Positions 1-12,613 of a stretch of 64,000 nucleotides of DNA are shown here, one piece after another. Position 1 is the stretch's first letter. Each line of letters starts with the position of its first letter. The DNA lies in NCBI GenBank assembly GCA_963978895.1, contig OZ022238.1, forward strand, positions 5,174,588 to 5,238,587, written 5' to 3'. Under the pieces are notes generated by a model. That model worked only from the letters and a program-made list of their open reading frames with translations, ran no database searches and was not told where the DNA came from. This DNA comes from Erpobdella octoculata. Lineage: Eukaryota > Annelida > Clitellata > Hirudinida > Erpobdellidae. Both the position numbers and the translations under genes were made by a program.

Positions 1-127
1 ATTTAATAATAAAGTTGCTTTGAGAAAAGCGTTTTTCTGTGAACAAGCGTAATTTAAATTAGATCTTAACTTTGTAGCAAAAAACTCTTACAGTAGTAGT
101 TAGTGCAATTGTTTGAATAACACTTAC

Positions 128-1625
128 TCTGGTTGAAGTTACTCGACGGGTCAGCTATCATCTGACAGTCCGGATTTTCATCTTCTTTCAGTCTGTACCA
201 CGTGATCTGTGGCTCGGGGGCGCCTGACGCTGTGCATCTGAGAGTAACGTTGGAGCCCTCTTTTACAATGACATCATCGCTGGTCTCTTCGATGATGATT
301 TTTGGCAGAACTGTTATACAACATATAGAGCACTGAAATGTATGTTGAACTGCTATGAAAAAAGCATATAGTTAAGACAGCCATTGTACTACGGTCAAAA
401 AATATTAACTAACAATTTGTTATTATATTAATATAAATAGCATACAAAATAATGTTAAAAAAGACTGCATCAGTTAAAAGTAAAACCAGCAACAAAAACA
501 AATAATATCTTATCCACCAATTTAACAGCTAATTGATGTTTTCTAAACAACTCAAACTATATTTTAAGATAGAAATATAATGTACTAATCAGAACCTTTA
601 ACGAACAAATTAACGGTTTTCTTCCTGATTGGGTTTGTATTGACAGTACAAAGGTAGCTACCAGCGTCGCTGTCTTTGACCTGAGTTATCTGAAGATTCC
701 AGTCCTTAACGTCCATTCTGACTACGGAAAATCTCTGGTCGTCGATGACTCGCCGGTCTTCGTATGTCAGTGGCAGTGAGTGTTTGTCTATCCATGCCAC
801 CTGTGAAAGTATGTCTACCCGTGTCTTCGTGATAGTCTACGTAATGTTTGTCCGACAGTTTTCGTATGTGTGTATGAATACGTTATGGTCGGTGGCTCAT
901 TAGTAAGCGCACTTGCATTTAGGCAAGGGGGTGTTGCCGTAGACACGTGGGTTCGATTCCTGGTATTGTTGTTGTATGAATACGTGTGTTATGCCCTAGC
1001 TCAAAGGTGTTGTTATAAGTGCAAACTGCAAAACTTTTAAAATTTAGTAAAGGTTTTTTTCAACTCTTTGATGTTTTGGTGAACAAATGTATTGGTGAAC
1101 CGAAAAAACAGCTAAAATTAGATAACTATTTGAATAATTCAGTCAGATAAAGTTTTTCGTCAAGGCCTTTAACCGATAAACATTTTTAAACAGCAAAAAG
1201 TTATTCTGCTTGTGATTTTGTTCATCGTGATTATAAGTTAATATTAAAAATCTGTGAATGTTGATACAAATAAAAAAGTAGATAGTTTACCTTATTATCG
1301 GAAAGATATTGAATGGCACATGGAAGAACAGCCATCTGCCCTTCAAGAACTGTTACGTTAGATGTTTCCACGTCAAATATTGGTCCCAATGTAACAACTG
1401 GAAAAATTTTATTTAAAATTTGAAAGTTTCGAATTTGAATTTTTTTTATGTCTCAAGGTTTTGTTTCTGTTACAACAAAATAATTTTTAAATATTATAAT
1501 CGTTTTTCATTTCAAGAATTGAAGTCATACAAAATATAAGCACCAATCTTGATCATTACCGTTTTCATCATAGGACTCGTCTTCGTATTCATGGTAGTCA
1601 TACCCGGTGTCTCCCTCAGTTTGAC
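128..1625 (-). CDS. IgLON/lachesin-like Ig-domain cell-adhesion protein, four exons, partial
   Basis: Four exons on the minus strand, all with GT-AG borders and matching phases: 1560-1625, 1291-1397, 596-800 and 128-310. Joined, they give an acidic Tyr-rich leader ([15 protein letters not shown]), then a complete Ig domain (first Cys in AVLPCAIQY, the WIDKHS tryptophan, then [13 protein letters not shown]), then the start of a second Ig domain ([20 protein letters not shown]). The pattern W-x(n)-R-x-S/F-V-x(n)-W-N-L-x-I-x(6)-D-x-G-x-Y-x-C-x-V-N-T-x-P matches the lachesin / DIP / neurotrimin (IgLON) family of surface proteins that mediate homophilic or heterophilic contacts, mainly between neurons. 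The signal-peptide exon lies upstream (beyond 1625) and was not found. The 3' part, with the rest of Ig2, probably Ig3 and a GPI or membrane anchor, is beyond the left edge. An N-glycosylation site (NVT) is present in each Ig domain. I am confident of the family, not of the orthologue. Confidence 0.88.
871..985 (+). mobile_element. short tRNA-derived SINE with 13-bp target duplication
   Basis: An insertion of about 89 bp (884-972) is flanked by an exact 13-bp direct repeat (TGTATGAATACGT at 871-883 and 973-985). Inside are a pol III A-box-like stretch (TGGCTCATTAGTAAGCGC, 893-910) and a perfect B box (GGTTCGATTCC, 950-960). It sits in the intron between the first and second halves of Ig domain 1 of the adhesion gene. 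It does not fold as a clean tRNA cloverleaf because the variable region is too long, so I call it a SINE or retroposed tRNA-like element. Mobilisation would need a LINE in trans; CR1-like LINE fragments occur in this window. Confidence 0.7.
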
Positions 1626-3969
1626 CTGCAATAAAAATTTTGTGGATGCAGTTTGTCTAATCCCGAAATCATATGCGAAAACTTCAAAAAAGGTAGGTTG
1701 ACATATATCACATGACTATTCTTTTTGTTTTCTCTTTTCAAATCACCAAATACCAATATAATATTATACATCCTAGTGCATATTTAGTTATAATTTAACA
1801 ATCTAGTTTAAGTATTATCAAATTTCATTTTTAGAAACTGTTTTAATAAGACCGAAATTGTCTAAGGCTGGTTTATTGAGGTCAACCTCGTTTGTTGATG
1901 ATGAAATTTTTCACAAACATTTTCAATAGAGACTTGTCATAAACAGAATGAGTTTGATAAACTTTTTTATTAAGTTGGATTATCTTTATAAGCTATAAAT
2001 ATTGCTAAATCTGCTCTATACGGCACCGATTTGTTTTGCCGAAAAGAGCAAGCCAGACAGCAAAAAAAAACTGAATTGAGTTATGATCGGCAAAAACGAC
2101 AATTTTTTTCTTTTTTTTGTTTGTTTCAAGTTGCTAATTTATTTTTTAAAAATGTTACGTTATAGACGACTTTGGTTAATTAACTTCCATGTAACGCCAT
2201 ACAATTGCACAAAATCACGACAAAAAAAGCATGCACAATCAGTCGACATAAGAAAGCTAAAGCCACACGACTAACAAAACATTTCCGTCCAAACAACTAA
2301 CATACAGGAAAAAAAACAAACTCATTTAAGAAGCATCATCACCTTTTAGCGTAACATCGAGGAGCAGTATTGAAACAAATAGAGTTAACTTTGTAGAGTG
2401 AACAGTGCGCAGTAGGGAATCTTTGATACTCCTCATCGCTATCATGCCCGCATTGATTCAAACTGTTTGTTCACAATCAAATATTCCTTGGATAACAGTT
2501 CTTTTTTCACTCGATTAAATAGCAGTTTTTAAATTTAGAGAACAGATTTGGCTAGCTTTGAGCAACGAGACACGATCTGATGTACGGATTGGTGTATTGT
2601 ATAGGTCAGACGCGTTGTATTGTAACGTTCTTTCTTGCAGTGTTTCAAATTCTGGTCTTTTTATACACCACGGCGCCATTGAACGTTGAAGGACCAATTT
2701 GCGCATTATCAATGTTTGGGGTTTTTATGCATCACTCATTTTATCATCTTTCTCAATTTAACTGTATTTGAAATGTGTGATTCATTATTAATTGTTATAA
2801 CAACCAGGCAAATTTATTGAATGATCAATTTGCTTAATTATTTAAGAAAAACACGAGAAAACTTCATTGAGAATTACATAGCACCAACTGCTAATGTTTA
2901 TACATAATATCGATAGGCAATATTCTTGTTAGATTGAGCTTTTAATGGTTAAAGTTTTTATCCATATCATTTCAAAAACGAAAAATTATTACTGCTAGTT
3001 ATTTGTATTTAATTTATTTAATTAATTATTATTGCTATTATAATCATCCCAGCATCGTTGTCATCCTGATTATGCTTTTGTCGTGATAACTACCATCATC
3101 ATCCTCATCATCATCATCATCATAATCATCAGTAAATTGAGAATTTCCCTTTAATTCAGATCATGGAGCGCATGTTTCCTGGCTGATCGTGTGTGGAAAG
3201 CATCATGGACCGCCCAGAATCATCCACTTCTACATGTGTGCGGTCTTTCCTTGACGCTGCAGTTTCCTTCTCCAGCACGGAATTGTAAACAAACTATTAG
3301 CTGGTCGTTTGTTTTTCCAGAACGATCTTCAAAATAGAAACAAGCAAAGTTAATTTTATCGATAATTTTTACTGTGCCATATTTTTTCGATTTACTACAA
3401 TTCAACTAATTCTTATTGTTATCGTTTGTGTCGAATTAATACTATCATTCCAGATTTGAATTCAAACTTTGATCGTAATGTGGACTGCTTTTTATTTTAG
3501 CTCGTTTACTTGAATAAATCAAATAAACGAGTGCGCTCTGTGATACAAGACAAACGTGCTTTGAAATTGTTGGAAAAGAAATTAGCGGAATGCAGTTTTA
3601 AATTTAACCAATGATGATATTAGGAAGAGGAAATTATTCGATCGTTTTCCTTTCTCTTTCTTCTTCTTCTTCTTATATTCACATGCTCTCTTACGCAAAC
3701 ACACAATCGCGGACTCACTCGCAAAATGTTGACCATGCGACTGAACGAAGGGAGAATTATAATCAGGGTCGAATCTATGGTCGGCCATCGAGCAACGAAT
3801 GGCCGGATGTGATTGCCTCCCTGTAATTTCGCTCACTTCAAAGATGTCCCGGAGCACAGAAACGAAAAACAAAGACCTCAAATTATTTTGCATGCAGTCC
3901 GATCTGCATCTCTCCAAGAAAATATTCACACGCACCCATAGATTCACTCATCCATACATTCACGCATAC
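1626..3969. other. non-coding stretch upstream of the Ig gene
   Basis: No supported exon. It probably holds the first intron and 5' end of the minus-strand adhesion gene. An ATC/TCA microsatellite lies at about 3092-3135. Short open frames here (for example 3582-3947 on the minus strand) have no recognisable domain and contain a Lys run from a TTC microsatellite. Confidence 0.5.
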
Positions 3970-4368
3970 ATAAATATATACATACATACGTGCATATATA
4001 CATACATACATACATACATACATACATACATACATACATACATACATACATACATACATACATACATACATACATACATACATACATACATACATACATA
4101 CATACATACATACATACATACATACATACATACATACATACATACATACATACATACATACATACATACATACATACATACATACATACATACATACATA
4201 CATACATACATACATACATACATACATACATACATACATACATACATACATACATACATACATACATACATACATACATACATACATACATACATACATA
4301 CATACATACATACATACATACATACATACATACATACATACATACATACATACATACATACATACATA
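3970..4368. repeat. (CATA)n microsatellite
   Basis: About 350-400 bp of almost pure CATA/TATG tetranucleotide. It produces long HTYI or MYVC open frames in all phases on both strands; these are not genes. Confidence 0.98.
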
Positions 4369-4814
4369 GGTAAATGTATGTGCAAATTGCATATAACACA
4401 TTTTACTCTTGTAAAGCTAATGTACACAAAAAATTAGCAAAATGTTTTCAAAATAAAGTTTGAAAGTTTTGAAAATTCAGTATAGATAGTTCGCTGAGAA
4501 TGGGCCCAAAAATAGAATTTAGTGATTGCTTCAACACATAATGACCGTTATTTGTATTTAATTACTATTTAAACTCGTCATAAGCAACTGCACCCGAACC
4601 TTGCAGATGATGCCACGAGTACCTATTGGACAAACGTTCTATGGTGTATAGCAAAATTAAAACGTTAAGTCGATAAAAACAAATCATACAGACATTTGTA
4701 AAAAAAACACTAAAAAAGGAGTTGAAGTGAAAATCTATATTCTTTTTAAAATTGTTCTTTCAGCTTCCCAATGTATTTGTTGACAGTGTAAACACGAATG
4801 TACCTTTGCATCCT

Positions 4815-4869
4815 TGGTGTAGTGGTAGGGTAGGCCGTATGCGGTGCAATATAAGGCGCTTCAAATCTC
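4815..4869 (+). repeat. tRNA-like relic (SINE head)
   Basis: A good A box (TGGTGTAGTGG, 4815-4825) is followed 43 bases later by a degraded B box (GCTTCAAATCTC, 4858-4869). This resembles the head of a tRNA-Glu/Asp-like SINE. No target duplication was identified and the B box carries several mismatches, so it is an old copy. Confidence 0.4.
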
Positions 4870-5245
4870 GGCTTGGTAATTTGATCATCTTAAAAAACTT
4901 AGCTGGTTAAATGATATATTATTATAATCAATTAAAAATATAATACGATTACATATTATAGATTTAATTTTTTAACTTGCTGTATAACTAAATGTTTATC
5001 AATAAAAACAGAATCAAGCAACTAATACAATTTTCATCCCTCTGGATAACTTAACACTATGCACTATAACTATAACTGAAAATAATATTGAGACTGGGAT
5101 TTTAGAACAATTTCACAAATACCTTGTGAATTAAACTATGTTTATTATTTTGTTGGATTTGTATTTGTTTCAAAAAATTGATAATTGATTTCTAATTGAA
5201 AATAATAGTTTTAGAAAGTTTTCAAAATGTAATCAAATGTATTGC

Positions 5246-5365
5246 ATATTGTCATGGAGAGCAAGTCTATGTTTTAAATTTCAGCTCGATTGGATGACGA
5301 GAAACTTTCCTTTCAATGTTTGATATCAAACAACGTTGGCAAATAAGGGATTTAAAAAAAAACTT
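5246..5365 (+). repeat. interspersed repeat family C, copy 1
   Basis: Shares with 18044-18225 a block reading roughly TTGTCATG-GAGA..AAGTCTATnTTTTAAATTTCAGCTC, a TTGGATGACG-type word, then AACTTTC and a terminal ATAAGGGATTTAAAAA. Partial copies occur at 9850-9995 and 22030-22160 (minus) and 52150-52270 (plus). Element class unknown. Confidence 0.55.
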
Positions 5366-6404
5366 AGTTTATACTCCATATGGCTGTTGAGTTTAATGGG
5401 CCCAATACAGATTGAATGAACGTATTCAAAAGCACCATGTTACTGTAAATTTGGATTACCAAAGCTTTAAGTCCATTTTAGTATTTACGTCTATCTCCAA
5501 CGTTTTGTCCTAGTTATTGTCTTTTTGACTAAGTCAGCTGTATAATTAAAGTTTCAATGAAAATGTAATATCAATCGTAAATGTAACAGTATAACCAAAA
5601 AACCACTAAACATTCAGATTTATTGAAATAAAGTTTTCACTATAATCAATTTATAGCAGTTTTCGACATTATTTAGGAAACAAGAAACCAAAAGTATAAA
5701 AATGCGTAATTTTTAAATTTTAGATGCATTCTCAAGTTTGTAATTAAACTAATTTTATTTACCGACAAACATTTTCTGAAAATAAGTGAGTCCAGTTTCT
5801 GTCAATAGTAAGTACCATATTAAGAATTGTGGTCACGAACAGACGAATAGTGTGTCACAGGTTTCTGAATAGAAAGTAGATTATAGGTACAATAATTCAA
5901 CACTGGAATCGATAAATCTTTATGCTGACAAAACAAAGAGATGCAAAAAAACAACTTTATTTGCTTTACATCTCTGAGATTGAAACAAAAAAAAAGATAT
6001 TGAGATATAAGATAATAGAAAGTTTTGTGCTGAAACTAAGACGTGACGGCGAATAAATTTGCAAAGACGCACTAGCGAACAAACTGAAACACGACCGAGA
6101 ACAATGCTTCTGTTATAGAGATCGCAACCATTCTATCGATTTTTATTGAAACAAAAACATATTAAAACAATGTGATTTTTGCAGTCAAAATGTTTTAGCT
6201 TGCCAGTTCCTTTTCAGGTCTAAAAAAAGGATTTTCTTTATTGAAAATATAAAACAACTTTCAGCAGTTTTTTGGTAAATTTGATGATTTACCTACTTGA
6301 GTTAGTTTTGTAACATTTTAAGTGAGACAAAGCCATAGCTATTGGCTTTAAAAAGGTCTAAAAAACTCATTAAGAAAAACTTTTTTTTAACGAATTCAGT
6401 GAAA

Positions 6405-9121
6405 ATGACGACGTTTACAAAACTTGTCTTCTTCTGTTTGTCATTTATTTTAAGTACAGGTGAAATATTTTTATTAGTAATTTAAACAGTCAGTCAGTCA
6501 GTAAATCTTTGGTTAAAATTTTGTATTTATTTATTTTAACTTCAGCTCAGCAGCAGATTTCCCTTAACGGAAGACCAACAACTCAAGGACCAACAATTGG
6601 AAGTTATTCGGCCAATCTTGCAACCGATGGCAGCTTTGATACGTTTGCTGCATCCAGTTCAGCTCATGTTCCAGATAACATGGCATGGTGGAAAGTGGAC
6701 ATGGGGTCAACTTACACGGTTCAGTCTGTTAGACTTGCAAATGGATACTTCAATTATGGTGGAAGTTAGTGAGGACATATTTTATTTGAAATTGGAAATT
6801 GATCTTTTCAATAAAATTAACGAAAAAATAATTAAACTAAAATAGGAATCAAAAACCGGTCATGGACTAAATCTAAGTTAAACTATAAACCGATAGTCAG
6901 TGAAATCATACTTGTACATCAATGAAAAAACTATAAAAAAGACTAGTGACAAATTCTACAATTTAGAGAAAACACGAAATCGTGTTTTGAGTCTCATAAA
7001 TGTCCTTGTTTTTTGTAGGTGATTCCGTCAAAATCGTTTTGTTGTAAGCAGATCTTGAACAAGCTGTTTGAAAATCGATTTTAGCTCATTTTGATTTTAA
7101 CTCTAAAACGAAGATTTTCAGAGAACGTTTGTTGTGACCAAATATCTCTTTAGTAAATTAACCAATTATGTTTAATATTAATTTTTAATTATTTCTTCAT
7201 CTATATGCTTTTCTATTTAATTCACAGCTGTATACAGTTTGGGTAATTTTGACATATACGTTGTTACGGAGAATGACATTTACTTGTTGTGCCAGAGATA
7301 CACGTCCACCCCGATTCAGCCGAACGCCAATCAGCTTTTCCAGTGCTCCAGCGGCTTTAACGTAGGCAGGTATATCTATGTCAAGAAAATACCTGGTGGA
7401 AATCTGGATGTTCTGGCACTAGCTGAAGTGCAAGTTTTTGGTGAATATAAGTTTTTGTTATTATTTTTTTTATAAAAACAAAATTTGATAATTGATTTTT
7501 TTCAATTTTAGTAAACTAATAATAATAAAAAAAATTAGTTTATCACAATTCAATACTTCTAATGAAACTAATATCATACTGGTCATAACAGTTTTGTCTT
7601 ATACAAAACGTTTTTCAGGACAACCAGGAAATAACCCCAGCAACAATCCATCAAGTATGATTGTTTTAGATCAAGATTTCTTTGAAGAATTTATTTTATT
7701 TTCTACAAACAGCGGTTTTAAGGGTATAAAAAATAATTTATTTTGTCTTTCTTTAATACAAATTTGTATTACACATTTTTACAAATTTTTATTTAGGTTA
7801 AAACTTTTTTACAAACTTTTATTTAGATTACAATCTCTGTTTGTGTGTGTAGCTTTCTCTGTACACAAATCTTGAAAATAAAATTTAACCAGCTTTTTGA
7901 CTAGCTAGGAAACTGAAACTTTCAGCATAGCTTTATATTGGATGACAATACATGATTCAATTAAAAAAATTTAGTTTGGACATCTTTTGTATTTCTAAAT
8001 CGAGTGTATTTGAAATCAAAGTTTGTGTTGAAAAACTTGTTTTTTCCTTAACTTGTTTGTGTGTGTGTCTTTCTCTGTACGCAAATCTTGCAACTAAATT
8101 ATAACCAGTTTTTTGACTAGCTAGGATGTTGAAACTTTCAGCATAGCTTTATATTAGATGACAATACATGATTCAATTTTAAAAAATGTAATTTGAAAAT
8201 TTGTGTATTTCTAAATTGAGTGCATTTGAAATAAAAAATATTTCCATTACTTGTTTCTTAATTTTTATTTGGACAACACAAATCAAAGAGAGATTCAATT
8301 TTTAAATAATACCAAAAAAAAAGATTAATCAAAAATCAAGAGTTCAAACATTTTAAAATAATGTTTATGATAATAAATAGCAAAAAAAATGACAGTTCGA
8401 AACACCGCGTTATAGTCCGTACAATAAATATTTTTTTTACAAAAGTTTTCAAATCTCATGGCAGATAACGAAGTTGGCAGTGGCAGCAAGATATCGAGAC
8501 TTTCTGCAGCGCAAAGTTCAAGCTACGACAGTGCTCACGGCGCCCATCTAGCAATTGATGGAAATACGGAAACTTATTCAATCGCAGTGCCTTATGGACA
8601 AGAAAGTTATGCCTGGTGGATGGCTGACCTGGAAGTGATTTATTCCGTGACCGGGCTCAGTGTTGCTAGCAGTTCGGACTATACAAGTCAGATGATGAAT
8701 TTGTTTCTTAATTTTTTTGAGTTTGTAAATATAAGCAATACAATTAAACAACAACCAAAAAATTATTTGTTGTTTCTAGCATTTAAGCTTTTATTTATTT
8801 GACTTGCTAAGCATGTTTTATTTTTCTATATATAAAGGACTGGTAATTTTTATAGAGTTTTACCCAATGTGTTTTCATGCAGACGCCCAGTATCTGCAGA
8901 ATTTCATAGTTCTCGTCTCACAAAGATCAAACACAGAAGATCCCGGCTTTAGGCTGTCTTCTAATTGTTATTCTCATTCTACTACTACGGCAGTGCCACT
9001 TAAAACTCTTTTCTCTTACAGATGTAATAGCCCTTCAGTGGGTAGATACGTTTTCATTAGAAAAATTAGTCCTGGTCCGGTAAGTCTGGCTGAGGTGGTG
9101 ATATATGGCAACACCGTCTGA
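6405..9121 (+). CDS. secreted double F-type lectin (fucolectin-like), six exons
   Basis: Exons 6405-6459, 6546-6764, 7228-7440, 7619-7654, 8465-8686 and 8883-9121 have GT-AG borders. Every internal junction is phase 1, and the joined frame of 984 nt gives 327 residues with a TGA stop. Residues 1-18 (MTTFTKLVFFCLSFILST) are a signal peptide. Domain 1 (about 20-162) and domain 2 (about 176-327) each show the fucolectin layout: N-terminal set-up with A-x-DG, the WW-x-x-D core, late Cys residues, VGRY-x-(Y/F)-(V/I)-(K/R)K, and a terminal LAEV-x-(V/I)-(F/Y)G. An Asn/Pro-rich linker (about 163-175) has its own mini-exon. Each domain is split by an intron at the same place, so the second domain arose by exon-pair duplication. 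F-type lectins bind fucosylated glycans in innate immunity, but the HX26RXD motif is altered in both domains (His kept but R-X-D is Y-F-N in domain 1; His lost in domain 2). Ligand uncertain. Confidence 0.88.
7808..7975 (+). repeat. interspersed repeat family B, copy 1 (in lectin intron 4)
   Basis: A block of about 170 bp with TTTATTTAG-TTACAATCT, a short GT run, TTTCTCTGTACNCAAAT, AACCAGCTTTTTGACTAGC and CTTTCAGCATAGCTTTATAT. The same order recurs at 8048-8185, 11865-12125, 12194-12345 (minus) and, in part, 51958-52040 (minus). Class unknown; no terminal inverted repeats seen. Confidence 0.75.
8048..8185 (+). repeat. interspersed repeat family B, copy 2
   Basis: Second copy in the same intron about 240 bp downstream of copy 1 and in the same orientation. 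It has the same CTTTCTCTGTACGCAAAT and TTTCAGCATAGC landmarks but lacks the first 40 bases. Confidence 0.75.
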
Positions 9122-9292
9122 GAGATGTGCTAATTATTCTAAAATATATGATGGATAGAGATATCATTTAAGCAGTTTTACCGTCTGTTTCTTGGTGAAT
9201 AGAAATAATGCTTGTGGTCGACGTTTAAAAAATTGAATTCTTATTTAGAAAATATTAATTATCTTCAAAATGTTGCTAGACATTTTAAATTT

Positions 9293-9298
9293 AATAAA
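9293..9298 (+). terminator. candidate polyadenylation signal of the lectin gene
   Basis: First canonical AATAAA after the lectin stop codon, about 170 bases downstream, in the same orientation. Confidence 0.4.
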
Positions 9299-11030
9299 AC
9301 TACAATTTGTATGAATGACAAACTTTAAGTGTTCTTTGTTATGAGTGGCTAAAAGTAAAGACAAAAGAAATGCACAAATTAACTTTGTCATTGGCTACTA
9401 ACAAACAATCATAATTATCTTGGTTGTAGCATAAACTAATCAAAATTTTAAAGTCTTTGTCAATAACTGAGAAAAACGGCTATTAGGCAGTTTCTGCAGT
9501 TTTGCGTCGTACATTTTACCCTTGATCGGCAAACCAGTCAGATCCTATCACATTTTACAAAAAACTTTACATGGATTATTGCTATTTTTATCCATACAAA
9601 TCTGCGATTGTTGTCCATACAGATCGCACATTTATATGTGTGATATTGTTAATTAAACTTTTAATACACTTAATAATTTGTATATTCGATTTTTCTTATG
9701 TACCACGTTTTTAGATTATTTGCTGTAAGATATATATAATATGTATATTTCAAATGTATTTCACTTGCCACAAACAAGTGTTTAGGCTAAAAATTAGGAA
9801 ATACACGTGACATTTTGTTAACTAAATAAACTTGGTTTTAGAATTCCCGTGTTGCTTGCCTGCTTGCTTAATTGCTTGTTTACATGTTTGCAAACCTTGA
9901 AAGTGAAACTTTCCTTTCCTTTAATTTCCTATCAAATAATCAAGCTGAAATTCAAAATATAGGATTGCTTTTCATTGAGGTTGGAAACATTTAAAAAAAA
10001 TTGTTATCAAAAATAAAAAAATAAAAATAAATAAAAAATAAAAAATAAAAAATTAAAAAAAATTAAAAATAAAATAAAAAATAAAAAATAAATTAATATC
10101 TATGTCTTGGAAAAGGCGTTGTGAAAGAGAGAAAAAAATGTCTAAAACCTAAAACTAATCAATTACAATTATATAGATATTTACATAAATAAATTAAACA
10201 AGTGAAGCAAAAACAAAGTTTTTTTAAAACACACTTTTATATTTTTACTACATAAACAACAAACATATTAGCATAGACAATAAATAGCTCGACAAAAATA
10301 TCACAAATATCACAAATAATTATTTAATTAAATTTTGTCCAATAAATCCGAAAATTTGATAGAATGCATTGTTAATCAGTTCGGAGGTATGTTTAAATTT
10401 TGAACTCTCTGACGTTTTTAATTGACCATGTAATCTTAGCTAAATTTTCTTATTAAATTTAGAACACTTTTAAAAAACAGTGCTTTATTGAAAGGTTTAT
10501 GAATTTAAACTGTTGTTTTGGAGACACTTTTGGAGAAACTTATAATTTGCTTTAGTTGAAACACATTTCTCTGGTGTTAGAAAAATACATGATTTCTTAG
10601 TATTTTAAAAAATTATTTAGGCATGCATACATTTTTTTAATTATTTAATTTGAAAAAAAAATCATGTTTGGTTTTAACGAGGGTTTCAATAGACATTATC
10701 GTGTAGGTATAGCTAAAGACAAAACGAAAGAAGAGCCATGACAGGACTGCATTTTCTTGATCCGCCAGGGTTTGATCCAGAAACGAACATTTATTTGAAT
10801 AAATATAAAACGAAATATTTATGGGCAGTTCAAGCCTCACCGGTGGTACCAGCGTAACTCTCTTAAACAAGGAGTTCACTCGCATTGCTATTTGCAAAGG
10901 GATAGACGCCTATAAATGGCTGTTTTGCAAGGACCTACTCTCGCCTTTGTGCAAGACTTGTCTTGAAAAGGCGTGTGCTAAATCTTAATACAAAAAATTG
11001 CCAGTTTTTGAAACTTGAATGAAACTTTAG
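9299..11030. other. gene-free AT-rich stretch
   Basis: Contains a partial family C repeat (about 9850-9995, with CTTG-rich words) and an A-rich AAAAATAAAAAATA tract (10011-10096). No supported gene. The minus-strand frame 10637-10897 has no recognisable domain. Confidence 0.5.
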
Positions 11031-11033
11031 TTT

Positions 11034-11480
11034 TTAATTTATTACACAGTGATGCAATGACTCTAGAAACGCTATTTCACAATGGTAACTATTCACCGAA
11101 TATATTATATACTCAAAATATAATTTCCCTGCAAAAATCTTAGGCAAAAATTGGTTAATGAGTGTTTCAGGCAAACCGGCTTCAATCGTTTTTAAAATTA
11201 CATCAAAACAACAATCTGTGATTTTTAGATGGTGAAAATAATAAATAATAATTTTGCATAAAACTTCAATAATACATTTGTAGTTCTTCATAAAGTTAAC
11301 ACTTAATTATTTCCAACACAATTTTGTAGTGGTCAAACACCGATGAACATGAAGATGATATCTCACAGTATGTTTCAACGTGTCAATCGATTCTTGAAAT
11401 GTTTCAAATAAATCAATTGCTTGGGAATGGGTGACATTAAAATTGCTTAAAATGTTGCTTTCAGTTCTAATTATGATTTC
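11034..11480 (-). pseudogene. relic of a ZYG11-like ARM-repeat region
   Basis: The minus-strand translation contains IIEVLCKIIIYYF followed by a CCF-x-VILKTIEAGLP block. This aligns with the segment (VLCKILDYYIYE, then the KMLQDDL block) of the intact family members. A further upstream stretch (about 11300-11480, minus) keeps a recognisable helical segment (AIDLFETFQESIDTLKHT). Frames are broken and the flanks have diverged, so this is an older relic than the pseudogene at 12614-14302. Confidence 0.5.
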
Positions 11481-11808
11481 GTCGCAAGAAAATTCCCGAT
11501 ATGAGAAGCTCTTAACAGATATCTAATTACCACACTCGTTTTATATTTATCTGGCATTTGCTATCGTAATTCAAACAAGTACCAGTTTTTGTTGGTTTTA
11601 TATAAACTTTAGTAAGAATTAACCAGGGCATCAAGGAAATGAACTTGTTGTAAACTGTCGCTCAGTTCAAAAGTGAATTTCAGTACTGAATCTTTTTCAA
11701 TTAGCTACTTCAGTTTAGTAATTTTTACTTCTGATTTTGTCAAAAGAAAAATATCAACAAATCTGGTAAACAACATGGGTTTTAACACCAAATTAGAGAT
11801 AATAATTT

Positions 11809-11811
<3 letters not shown>

Positions 11812-11840
<29 letters not shown>
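11812..11840. repeat. (TA)n microsatellite
   Basis: Short TA tract immediately before a family B repeat copy. Confidence 0.9.
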
Positions 11841-11841
<1 letters not shown>

Positions 11842-11864
11842 TTTTTCTTCTTTTTTTCTTGTTT

Positions 11865-12125
<261 letters not shown>

Positions 12126-12193
12126 TAATTTGAACATCTTTCGTATACATAATACACACATAAAAATTCGTTTTTCCTTTACTTGTTTAATTA

Positions 12194-12345
12194 AATCATG
12201 TATTTTCATCCAATATAAAGCTATGCTGAAAGTTTCAGCTTTCTAGCTAGTTAAAAAGCTGGTTAACTTTTACTTGCAAGATTTACGTACAGAGAAAGCC
12301 ACAAACAGAAATTGTAACCTAAATAAAAGATTGTAATAAATGTTT
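12194..12345 (-). repeat. interspersed repeat family B, inverted copy
   Basis: Reverse-orientation family B copy (ATATAAAGCTATGCTGAAAG..., AGCTGGTTAA, TACGTACAGAGAAAGCC, TTGTAACCTAAATAAA). It is the inverted partner of 11865-12125. Confidence 0.75.
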
Positions 12346-12613
12346 GAAACTTTCAAACCTTGTTACGTAAGCTAAATTAAAATTTAACAATGCAATAATT
12401 TTTGAAGTTTTTACTTAAGCATTTTAGACAAAAAATTTTTGGCCATAAAAAGGTTTTAAAATTTTGTAAAAATTATAAAATACCCTTTGGTTTTTTATTT
12501 TTGGACTGTACCTCAGAGCCTAATTTTATTGAAATTGGTCTAGTGGCAATGATTTCCATAAAAAAACAAACAAACAAACATTCATTTCTTATATATAGAT
12601 TTGCTAAACTGAC

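Noticed and set aside
889..962. Functional tRNA gene in the Ig gene intron
   Set aside because: The B box is perfect, but the cloverleaf does not close (variable arm too long, no good acceptor stem) and a 13-bp target duplication shows retroposition.
3799..4437. Long HTYIHTYI and MYVCMYVC open frames
   Set aside because: Pure translations of the CATA/TATG microsatellite; open in several phases on both strands. The same applies at 20503-21219.
10637..10897. Minus-strand frame with an Arg/Val-rich start, and a B-box-like AGTTCAAGCC on the plus strand
   Set aside because: No partner A box at a suitable distance and no recognisable protein domain.
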